Shown one piece after another: positions 54,709 to 64,000 of a stretch of 64,000 nucleotides of DNA; the first letter of the stretch is position 1, and every line of letters starts with the position of its first letter. A program made the translations under genes and the position numbers. The notes under the pieces were generated by a model, which made no database searches, had not been told where the DNA came from, and saw only the letters and a list, made by a program, of their open reading frames with translations. The DNA comes from Amphibalanus amphitrite (taxonomy: Eukaryota; Arthropoda; Thecostraca; Balanomorpha; Balanidae): NCBI RefSeq assembly GCF_019059575.1, contig NW_024881596.1:972039-1036038 (forward strand), given 5' to 3'.

Positions 54709-55903
54709 ATGCAGATTCCGGACAATTTCAAATCGGCTCAAAATGGGCATATAGACCAAACAGGATACGCTGATCACGAATCCGAAGTCCGTTCCGCGGC
54801 ACATATGAAACTTTTCCCGGAATTTCCGAATTCCGAATCTGCATGCAGATTCCGGACAATTTCAAATCGGCTCAAAATGGGCATATAGACCAAACAGGAT
54901 ACGCTGATCACGAATCCGAAGTCCGTTCCGCGGCACATATGAAACTTTTCCCGGAATTTCCGAATTCCGAATCTGCATGCAGATTCCGGACAATTTCAAA
55001 TCGGCTCAAAATGGGCATATAGACCAAACAGGATACGCTGATCACGAATCCGAAGTCCGTTCCGCGGCACATATGAAACTTTTCCCGGAATTTCCGAATT
55101 CCGAATCTGCATGCAGATTCCGGACAATTTCAAATCGGCTCAAAATGGGCATATAGACCAAACAGGATACGCTGATCACGAATCCGAAGTCCGTTCCGCG
55201 GCACATATGAAACTTTTCCCGGAATTTCCGAATTCCGAATCTGCATGCAGATTCCGGACAATTTCAAATCGGCTCAAAATGGGCATATAGACCAAACAGG
55301 ATACGCTGATCACGAATCCGAAGTCCGTTCCGCGGCACATATGAAACTTTTCCCGGAATTTCCGAATTCCGAATCTGCATGCAGATTCCGGACAATTTCA
55401 AATGGGCTCAAAATGGGCATATAGACCAAACAGGATACGCTGATCACGAATCCGAAGTCCGTTCCGCGGCACATATGAAACTTTTCCCGGAATTTCCGAA
55501 TTCCGAATCTGCATGCAGATTCCGGACAATTTCAAATCGGCTCAAAATGGGCATATAGACCAAACAGGATACGCTGATCACGAATCCGAAGTCCGTTCCG
55601 CGGCACATATGAAACTTTTCCCGGAATTTCCGAATTCCGAATCTGCATGCAGATTCCGGACAATTTCAAATCGGCTCAAAATGGGCATATAGACCAAACA
55701 GGATACGCTGATCACGAATCCGAAGTCCGTTCCGCGGCACATATGAAACTTTTCCCGGAATTTCCGAATTCCGAATCTGCATGCGGATTCCGGACAATTT
55801 CAAATCAAAATCAATTTCAAAATCAAATACCTGAAATTTCAAATCGGCTCAAAATGGGCATATAGACCAAACAGGATACGCTGATCACGAATCCGAAGTC
55901 AGA
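54709..55903 (+). repeat. 134-bp tandem array, left arm
   Basis: Units start with atgcagattccggacaattt at 54709, 54843, 54977, 55111, 55245, 55379, 55513, 55647 and 55781. Most differ by a base or two. The last unit is altered (gcggattccgg) and carries an internal duplication of the caaatttcaaatc-like stretch at about 55800-55840. Each unit contains gaattc and gatcacgaatccg. Confidence 0.93.
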
Positions 55904-58190
55904 TTCGCAGATTCGGAATTCGGAAATTCCGGGAAAAGTTTCATATGTGCCGCGGAACGGACTTCGGATTCGTGATCAGCGTATCCTGTTTGGTCTATAT
56001 GCCCATTTTGAGCCGATTTGAAATTGTCCGGAATCCGCATGCAGATTCGGGATTCGGAAATTCCGGGAAAAGTTTCATATGTGCCGCGGAACAGACTTCG
56101 GATTCGTGATCAGCGTATCCTGTTTGGTCTATATGCCCATTTTGAGCCGATTTGAAATTGTGCGGAATCTGCATGCAGATTCGGAATTCGGAAATTCCGG
56201 GAAAAGTTTCATATGTGCCGCGGAACGGACTTCGGATTCGTGATCAGCGTATCCTGTTTGGTCTATATGCCCATTTTGAGCCGATTTGAAATTGTCCGGA
56301 ATCTGCAATCTGCATGCAGATTCGGAATTCGGAAATTCCGGGAAAAGTTTCATATGTGCCGCGGAACGGACTTCGGATTCGTGATCAGCGTATCCTGTTT
56401 GGTCTATATGCCCATTTTGAGCCGATTTGAAATTGTCCGGAATCTGCATGCAGATTCGGAATTCGGAAATTCCGGGAAAAGTTTCATATGTGCCGCGAAA
56501 CGGACTTCGGGTTCGTGATCAGCGTATCCTGTTTGGTCTATATGCCCATTTTGAGCCGATTTGAAATTGTCCGGAATCCGCATGCAGATTCGGAATTCGG
56601 AAATTCCGGGAAAAGTTTCATATGTGCCGCGGAACGGACTTCGGATTCGTGATCAGCGTATCCTGTTTGGTCTATATGCCCATTTTGAGCCGATTTGAAA
56701 TTGTCCGGAATCTGCATGCAGATTCGGAATTCGGAAATTCCGGGAAAAGTTTCATATGTGCCGCGGAACGGACTTCGGATTCGTGATCAGCGTATCCTGT
56801 TTGGTCTATATGCCCATTTTGAGCCGATTTGAAATTGTCCGGAATCCGCATGCAGATTCGGGATTCGGAAATTCCGGGAAAAGTTTCATATGTGCCGCGG
56901 AACGGACTTCGGATTCATGATCAGCGTATCCTGTTTGGTCTATATGCCCATTTTGAGCCGATTTGAAATTGTCCGGAATCTGCATGCAGATTCGGAATTC
57001 GGAAATTCCGGGAAAAGTTTCATATGTGCCGCGGAACGGACTTCGGATTCGTGATCAGCGTATCCTGTTTGGTCTATATGCCCATTTTGAGCCGATTTGA
57101 AATTGTCCGGAATCTGCATGCAGATTCGGAATTCGGAAATTCCGGGAAAAGTTTCATATGTGCCGCGGAACGGACTTCGGATTCGTGATCAGCGTATCCT
57201 GTTTGGTCTATATGCCCATTTTGAGCCGATTTGAAATTGTCCGGAATCTGCATGCAGATTCAGAATTCGGAAATTCCGGGAAAAGTTTCATATGTGCCGC
57301 GAAACAGACTTCGGATTCGTGATCAGCGTATCCTGTTTGGTCTATATGCCCATTTTGAGCCGATTTGAAATTGTCCGGAATCCGCATGCAGATTCGGAAT
57401 TCGGAAATTCCGGGAAAAGTTTCATATGTGCCGCGGAACGGACTTCGGATTCGTGATCAGCGTATCCTGTTTGGTCTATATGCCCATTTTGAGCCGATTT
57501 GAAATTGTCCGGAATCTGCATGCAGATTCGGAATTCGGAAATTCCGGGAAAAGTTTCATATGTGCCGCGGAACGGACTTCGGATTCGTGATCAGCGTATC
57601 CTGTTTGGTCTATATGCCCATTTTGAGCCGATTTGAAATTGTCCGGAATCCGCATGCAGATTCGGGATTCGGAAATTCCGGGAAAAGTTTCATATGTGCC
57701 GCGGAACGGACTTCGGATTCGTGATCAGCGTATCCGGTCTATATGCCCATTTTGAGCCGATTTGAAATTGTCCGGAATCCGCATGCAGATTCGGAATTCG
57801 GAAATTCCGGGAAAAGTTTCATATGTGCCGCGGAACGGACTTCGGATTCGTGATCAGCGTATCCTGTTTGGTCTATATGCCCATTTTGAGCCGATTTGAA
57901 ATTGTCCGGGATCTGCATGCAGATTCGGAATTCGGAAATTCCGGGAAAAGTTTCATATGTGCCGCGGAACGGACTTCGGATTCGTGATCAGCGTATCCTG
58001 TTTGGTCTATATGCCCATTTTGAGCCGATTTGAAATTGTCCGGAATCTGCATGCAGATTCGGAATTCGGAAATTCCGGGAAAAGTTTCATATGTGCCGCG
58101 GAACGGACTTCGGATTCGTGATCAGCGTATCCTGTTTGGTCTATATGCCCATTTTGAGCCGATTTGAAATTGTCCGGAATCTGCATGTAC
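55904..58190 (-). repeat. 134-bp tandem array, right arm (inverted)
   Basis: About seventeen units in reverse orientation, each from cagattcggaattcgg to aattgtccggaatctgcatg. One unit near 57735 lacks five bases (tgttt) and another near 56318 has a six-base gcaatct duplication. Units alternate between ccgcatgc and ctgcatgc at their junctions. Confidence 0.93.
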
Positions 58191-58900
58191 GAGATTGATA
58201 TCAATCTGCATGCAATTATACGAACGTTAATGAGTAGGTACTCTGACCATGTTCTGCAGCAATAAATACATTGGCATTGGAACGATACCTACCCTTGTTA
58301 AGTTGAATTACGTTGACAGCGAAAGTAAGTGAAAACGCCGTCACTTAATTTTGCTCACTTCTGCTGTTGCTGTTAGTGAACACACAATCCGAAAATATCT
58401 TCTATGGATTTGGTTCTTCCGCTCAGAATATTCAGTAAAACTTTGTCTGGGAAAATCAAAAAGCCCTAGGGCCGAATCGTTTCCCAAATACCTTCAACAT
58501 TAGCCGAGGCGGGCCGAAGCCCTTTCCCAAATGCACGTGCTAATGTTAAAGGGATATCTCGGCATGTGGTAAAAGTTATACTTTTAACTGCAATATGAGG
58601 GCTCCCCGAACACTAACTATGCATAACCTAAGTCCCACGGGCACTATGGATGTTCTGCAGTACTGGATCTTGATGCAGGCACGCCTTGAGTTTCAGTCTA
58701 GCATCACTTCCGAGAATCGCACTACATCGAACTTACAAATTTTCGAACCGAATCTGACTGAGTCGTGCCGGTATAGCTGACGGAGGATTTCAAACACCTC
58801 AGTTGCATGCATACTTTGATCCGCTCTGAGGAGATATATGAAACGGTATGCGTTTTATTTAACCTGCCTTTTAACGGTGTCTTTTTAATGTAAAATGGTT

Positions 58901-59076
58901 TTACTGTATGCCTGGCCTATTCAAATACATTAGCCAGAGGGGTGTGGTAATAACTGGTGTAAGCAAATTGACCACGGTCAAAAATGCATTACTGTATGCC
59001 TGGCCTATTCAAATACATTAGCCAGAGGGGTGTGGTAATAACTGGTGTAAGCAAATTGACCACGGTCAAAAATGTA
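58901..59076. repeat. Tandem duplication of an 88-bp unit
   Basis: ttactgtatgcctggcctat starts at 58901 and again at 58989. The two copies are almost identical through accacggtcaaaaatg. Confidence 0.9.
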
Positions 59077-59566
59077 TTACCAGAATGCACTTAAGCCAAC
59101 ATTTTGGGATGGTCTCGTTCCTAAGTCGGCTAAGAGCTTCAGTCCAGAAAATAAATTTTTCGTTGGCATACAGTAAAATACATACCAAACTCGGCCGGTG
59201 ATAAATTTTCAAGACCTCAGTCCTTACTGATTTTTGAACTCGGCCTTCGGCCTCGTTCAAAAATCCAGTAAGGACCTCGGTCTTGAAAATTTATTTACAC
59301 CGGCCTCGTTCAGTATTATATATTACCAGAATGCACTAAAGCCAACATTTTGGGATGGTCTCGTTCCTAAGTCGGCTAAGAGCTTCGGTCCAGAAAATAA
59401 ATTTATCGTTGGCATACAGTAAAATACATACCAAACTCGGCCGGTGATAAATTTTCAAGACCTCAGTCCTTACTGATTTTTGAACTCGGCCTTCGGCCTC
59501 GTTCAAAAATCCAGTAAGGACCTCGGTCTTGAAAATTTATTTACACCGGCCTCGTTCAGTATTATA
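59075..59566. repeat. Tandem duplication of a 246-bp unit with internal hairpin
   Basis: Units start tattaccagaatgcact at 59075 and 59321. Each contains a long hairpin of about 43 bp per arm, from aaattttcaagacc through ctcggcc to ggcctcg and back to ggtcttgaaaattt. Copies differ at only a few bases. The CTCGGCC core resembles the cgagg-type hairpin at 49605, so they may be related MITEs. Confidence 0.88.
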
Positions 59567-60650
59567 TATCACTGATCAGCCTCGCGCCCCGTTGCCATTA
59601 GCGATCGGTCCCACTTCAGTATGCATTGTGCACATCGCTAATGTAATTCTAATGATCCCAGGCACTAAAAACGTTCCTGATTGTTTGGCTTTCATTAAGT
59701 GATTAGGCACCAATGCCACTTATGAGTTATGCTAATGATCTGTCAGCGACCAGCCGCTATAGTGCAGCGATTGGAACTTCCGTGACCGTGTGTCTATGCT
59801 AAAAACGCCAGAGATGGAAAGACTTCCAGATGACATGAATTGTGAACTCTCTCATGCTCGTATAACCTCATTGTTAGCGGAAACGAACTTACGAACTTAC
59901 CACTGCACTCGAGTGAGAACATCAATCTCTAGATTGGCTCCAATTTGTTGCAGCGTTCGCGCAGTGCGGCGGCAAATTTGCATTTTTAAGTATTCAGCCT
60001 TCCACGATCCATCATTTCCACTGACTGGCTGCCGGTGGCCTGACTTCTATCAAACTGCTCCCAGGAGGTTCGACTTCTCCTTCCCTACCCTGCCTTCCCT
60101 CCCTTCCCCAAGTCATCTCGTCCCCGGCAGTGTCTCACGCCCGGGGACTTCCCTTCCGTGTCAGGGGGGCCAAAGTTTTCGTCTAAACGGGGTCCGCTTA
60201 TGCACGCAAGGGCAACTTTGTGATCGACCGGCATGTTTTCTGAGCCAAGCGTCTGTGACGAAATTGGGTGTCCAACTCGACTAGATTGGCTGTCAAGTTT
60301 GCAGCGCATCCGGCTATTCAGGAATCAACAATGTGTATCGTATTTGATTGCAAGCTTCAGAAAATAGAGGGCTGAATTCAAGGTAGAGTGGAGCCAGCAG
60401 ACAATGGGTCGAACTATGGCACATAGCTGGAGTCAACATTTTTTTTTTTTTTTTACTAGAAGAGAGCGGTTATTGAAGACGGTAACAACCACAAAAAGGG
60501 TGGTTTTTGTTGATCAAGATGTCATATTAAGCTGGGGTTTCTGTGAGATTCTAATGCATTACCCTATCAACAAACACATAAAGCAATACACATTGCGCGC
60601 CTCTCTAAACACCATTCCGCGTTTCTTACTGTCTTTGCTGTTTGTTTCAG

Positions 60651-61420
60651 ACCCGGGCCCGGCCGTGCAGGTGGAGCTGGTGCCTCCAGACGCACAGAAA
60701 GCGGTCGCCAACGGTGTGGTACCCCCAGCCAACGGTCACGTCCCCAACGGACTGGTAGCCTCAGGTCGACCTCCGCCGCAGCCGGGCCCTCACGGCGCCG
60801 GTCCGAGGGTCTACCAGGACACTCGGGTCCAGCTGACAGGGACCTTCCAGCCGGCTACATCCCCCAGCGCTGGCTTCTTCAACCGGCCTGCAGCTCAGAA
60901 CGGCGGCGCCCAGCCGGCAGCTGGAGGGGAGGTGTCCAGAGCGACTGCCGGTCCTCCGCCGCATGTTCAGCAGCAGGGCGCCTACCAGCAGCGAGAGGCG
61001 CCAAGGCAGACGGTCAGCTGGGGGCCTCCTGACCCTGCTGGAGGCTGGCCTGCCTCTGACGCGACGCGGCCGACCTCAGGTCACGCTGGAGGTCCACCAG
61101 CGGCGTCTCTGCGGCACCCTTACCAGCCTAGCCCGAGCAAACAACCCGTCCCTCCAAGCTCAGCGGCGGCGACGAACGGGGCTCAGCAGGGCGCGGCAGT
61201 CACCTCCCGACCAGACGGGAGTGGTCCTGGCACTGGAACTAATCGTGCGACCCTGCAGTGGGGAGCTCAGGTGCCCCCGCCGGCCTACTCACTGCCCCGT
61301 CAGCAGCAGCAGCAGCGGCCGGCCGAGCAGGCGCCGCCTTCCACTGCGGCCACTCTGCCCGCGGGGACGGGTCACGACCGGTCACGACCTGGCGAGCCGC
61401 CGACAGCAGCGGGGGTCACG
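60651..61420 (+). CDS. Predicted internal exon, Pro/Gln/Ala-rich disordered protein
   Basis: A textbook acceptor (tttgctgtttgtttcag) ends at 60650 and a donor (GTCACG|gtgagt) follows 61420. The 770-bp exon is open throughout, starting at the second base of a codon and ending at a codon boundary. It encodes about 257 residues that are rich in Pro, Gln, Ala and Gly and almost certainly disordered. Features include repeated NG dipeptides (VANGVVPPANGHVPNG), a PPAY motif at codons 61277-61288 that could bind WW domains, and a run of five Gln. GC content is much higher than in the flanks. Its phase matches the exon at 46457-46523. No folded domain is visible and I cannot name the gene; a transcriptional or scaffold protein would fit. 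Later exons are presumably beyond the window. Confidence 0.65.
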
Positions 61421-62829
61421 GTGAGTACCGAATGCACATCGACACATCCTGGTATCGAACAACCCCAGAGTTATGCAGCGCCGCTCGCCGAGCCTCTGAG
61501 CCGCCAAAGCGCCGGCTGTGAACCGCTCGTTATCTGTCGTGACTCTCGGTATTTGCGTGATCAAATGTCCGCCCGACTGCCTGATCGTCGGCATTATTCA
61601 AAATCCGCTGGCAAAAACTGCGTCATATTTCAGCGGGTCCTCCGTCAGGGCGGTTAGCGGTGGACTGTTTTTACCGAGTTAGGATTCCGCCTCCAAGAGG
61701 AGGCTCTTCGACTCGAAGTGGCGGCGCGGAGGTAGGGCTTCGTTCGCGTTGTGCTCGAGTAAGACGATCCTCCCCAGGGAGAGAGATTAGAGAGGGCAGC
61801 AAGAGGCTCAGGTAACTCCGGAAATGCCTGTTGGAGCTCCGGGCGGGGAGTGGGAGGGGCAGGGAGAAGGAGAGAGGGGCAGGGGGAGGAGGGATGGAGC
61901 AGAGAGGAGGAATAGACAGCCGTGACGGGCGCCCGGGGCAGCCGAGAGAAATCTCAAGACATATCGACCACTCATCCCAGTCGGACCCGGGCTGCATCGC
62001 GTGGTGAAGCGCGTGCTCCGTGGCATGGCAATATCCCATCACGACTGCCGGCCCCACCGAGTATTACACACCGCCCACCGTTCCGTCCATCCCGGCCACA
62101 AATCGGAGCCGGCGTCTCGCTGAGTGATTCTAACCCACGCTGTGCGGCCACCGTGAAAAATCACCGACCGCCGCCACTCCAGCCGTTCCACCACCGTGAC
62201 CGCCCAGTGGAGGCTCTCATACCTACAAACCAGCCACGGCTGTGCTTTGAACGCTACGTGCCGGCCAGATGACTAGACGGAAGGCGTGTGCCGTGCCTGA
62301 AGGGCCTCCCGCCGTCCCGCACGTGCCGCCCGCGCCACGAGCCAACACGTGCGCGCTGCCACGGGCACGTGCTTCGTGGGCGTGCCGAGGCGCCGACGTG
62401 ACTCGCCCAGTCAAGACGTTTTTGTGCGCCACTGAACCGAGGCTGGTGGGGCCGGTCAGACTCGGTTGAGGTCAGTCGTGTGCGCCCGGACGGCTTTCTC
62501 GTGCCGCGAGACGTGGTGGCCTCTGGTCGAGAGACAGAAGCCTAGCCAGAAGCGTCGGTAACTCGTTAGCGCAAGCGAGCTGACTTCTGTCAGAATTCCT
62601 GGCGACAAGCCGGCTCGACCTTAATCACCAATGAAAGCATCTTGAGTGAGCTCGGTCAGACTGCCAGGGAAAATGGGTTCGGTCAAACCAACAGGTCGCA
62701 TGTGTACGGGAGTAAGTAAGTAAGTACGTTAGACCTCCAGGGAGCACGTGTTCTAATTCTGATCACCTAAGAGCACGTGGTTTGGTAGCAGGTTGGTTCG
62801 ATCGGGTCTCCAGAGAAATACGGACCCGG

Positions 62830-62945
62830 AAGGAGCACTCGGGTCCTCTCTGGACCTCTCCCAGTCCTCTCCTGGTCCTCTTCCAAACCTCTCCCAGTCA
62901 TCTCCGAGTCCTCTCCGGATCTCTCCGGAGTTTCGCCCGACCCGG
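62830..62945. repeat. Degenerate CCTCTCC-type minisatellite
   Basis: cctctcccagtcctctcctgg and variants repeat about every 16-20 bases (agtcctctccgg, ggatctctccgg). Frames on both strands across it are by-products. Confidence 0.75.
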
Positions 62946-63299
62946 AGTGGAGGGGCGGCGCTCGGCGGCGCGGAACTGAGCTGCACCCCGTATTGACTGG
63001 ACGCCCGGTCGGCTGGCCCGCCGCCACCCTCCCACCCAATTGGCCGTCCCAGCGTCGTTTGCGACACGCTCGACTGCGCCTTCTCCGCTCGAGAGACGCG
63101 CGAGAGACCCTCGGCGGCTCCACGCACACGCGTCCGACGGCCCGCGAGGTATTTACGCGGATATGTGCGCTGATGCGTGCGATGCACGCCACGGGGTCGC
63201 ACCGCCGCGCTGGGAGGTGTTTTGGCATGCCGGAATGGCGGATGCTATGGATACTCCTTGAGCTATTTTATTCTGATGCCTCTACAACGCATAGGCAAT

Positions 63300-63326
63300 T
63301 GTATGTATGTATGTATGTATGTATTT
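63300..63326 (+). repeat. GTAT tetranucleotide microsatellite
   Basis: About six consecutive GTAT units. Confidence 0.95.
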
Positions 63327-64000
63327 ACGATCATGGGCGATCCACACATGGCGTGGCGATTACTGCCCAATTCTCGTATGCATCACCCGTCATGAAATTC
63401 ACTTATCTAGATCACCTTCGTTAGCGGTGCGTTGATATCTCCGTTGATATCTCAGTTTGGAATCTGCGTCCCAAATCTGTGCCCCCGATCACCAGCCTGT
63501 CCTCACAGGCCGTGGCGCCGATCGGGGGATGGACTCGGCTCGGCCGGTCGGGTTTTTGTCAGCAGGGGCGGACGTCGGGTGGTACGATTAATGACCCCGG
63601 AGGACGGCTGATGATAGTGGTGATGGTAGCGGCAGGATGGCGATGAAGGGGTGGTGTGTGGGGAGAACAGGGGACTCAGGGGTGGGGTAGGAGTTCTGGC
63701 CACGCACAATGGTGTCAGCGGTTTTCACATATGTAAGTTGAGCTCACAAAAGTTTGCCTGGCTACAGTATGCAGATGCCGAGATTGGGCAGACCCGTAGT
63801 TTCAGGTTGGCGTGATGCGTTCGTAGTAATTATATGTGCTCTCCCTGACTGGCAGAGTAGTTAGAAGATGACAGCAGAATAACCCGCACGGTTATGTAGT
63901 CTGGCTGGCCCAGATACCTCGTGCAGACCTGCTCCTGGCATAGAGACGAACCCACCTCCAATATAGAGGATGAATAGATGCCCCATTTCGGTCCGGCCCC

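Larger units (their letters stand above)
54669..58227. mobile_element. Foldback-like element of head-to-head 134-bp tandem repeats
   Basis: The left border (cgttcgtataattgcatgcag, then a gattgatatcaatc palindrome) recurs in reverse complement at the right border. TAATGAGTA flanks the left (54660-54668) and recurs at the right (58228-58236), a 9-bp target duplication. Between them are about nine units in one orientation (54709 to about 55903), then about seventeen in the opposite orientation (to about 58190), with almost no spacer. Long terminal inverted repeats made of tandem units plus a 9-bp duplication are the hallmark of Drosophila Foldback elements and also fit a Mutator-type origin. No protein-coding core exists. 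Frames up to about 106 codons through the array are repeats of the monomer. Confidence 0.8.
46524..60650 (+). other. Predicted 14.1-kb intron filled with mobile elements
   Basis: It starts gtgagt and ends tttgctgtttgtttcag. Within it lie a degenerate CCGTTCCGTT-rich stretch, the Penelope/hAT palindrome, the Foldback-like element and two tandem duplications, each listed separately. Parts not otherwise annotated (47.4-49.6, 58.24-58.9 and 59.57-60.65 kb) show no supported feature. Confidence 0.45.
61421..64000. other. Presumed downstream intron; no further exon recognised
   Basis: The sequence opens with the gtgagt donor. A GC-rich stretch with opposing frames (61680-62460) shows no acceptor leading to a motif-bearing frame in the required phase. 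The right end is truncated by the window. Confidence 0.4.

Noticed and set aside
56129-56449. 106-codon frame in the 134-bp array
   Set aside because: It is a translation of the tandem monomer that stops where units differ in length; the element shows no sign of coding.
54709-58190. CRISPR-like array (regular repeats)
   Set aside because: The units are contiguous 134-bp tandem repeats without unique spacers, in a eukaryotic context.
60404-60650. N-terminal extension of the open frame that continues into the exon at 60651
   Set aside because: It includes a T-run encoding poly-Phe and ends in a consensus polypyrimidine-cag acceptor. The frame is open by chance and the real exon starts at 60651.

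Overview
This window is eukaryotic nuclear DNA. Coding exons are sparse, most of the sequence is transposon-derived, and there are no operons or bacterial signals. The repertoire (a BEL/Pao LTR retrotransposon, Penelope-like GIY-YIG fragments, hAT-like and piggyBac-like non-autonomous elements, a Foldback-like element) and the fairly high GC content suggest an invertebrate, most likely an arthropod. A crustacean is my guess only; no diagnostic gene is present.

Layout. 1-1.9 kb: one possible terminal exon. 1.95-8.39 kb: a 6.4-kb hAT-like element with an exact 8-bp target duplication, holding nested TTAA elements and an array of GGGGCGC motifs. 12.8-14.55 kb: a second hAT-like element. 22.54-29.33 kb: a BEL/Pao retrotransposon with LTRs that differ at one base that I could find and a 5-bp target duplication. 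Its single 1392-codon ORF has Gag, zinc knuckles and protease, but no reverse transcriptase and only part of the integrase. 31.1-32.6 kb: a GC-rich inverted repeat and a TTAA element. 35.6-37.3 kb: a repeat-rich element with GCACGTGC palindromes. 38.6-39.7 kb: a hAT-like element made largely of GGCTCC hexamers. 39.9-40.2 kb: a truncated non-LTR retrotransposon with an 11-bp target duplication. 41.9-42.85 kb: an inverted copy of the 31.6-kb TTAA element.

The best cellular gene lies on the + strand. A first coding exon (46457-46523) and a Pro/Gln-rich exon (60651-61420) have good splice sites and matching phase across a 14.1-kb intron. That intron holds a duplicated palindrome of Penelope-like fragments with embedded 419-bp hAT-like elements (49.75-54.17 kb), and a 3.56-kb Foldback-like element made of head-to-head 134-bp repeats with a 9-bp target duplication (54.67-58.23 kb). 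The gene appears to continue beyond the window.

Nearly every element here lacks its own enzyme. The window therefore looks like a collection of non-autonomous passengers, several with intact ends and target duplications that suggest recent movement. All family assignments rest on termini, target duplications and motifs read by eye; no database search was run.
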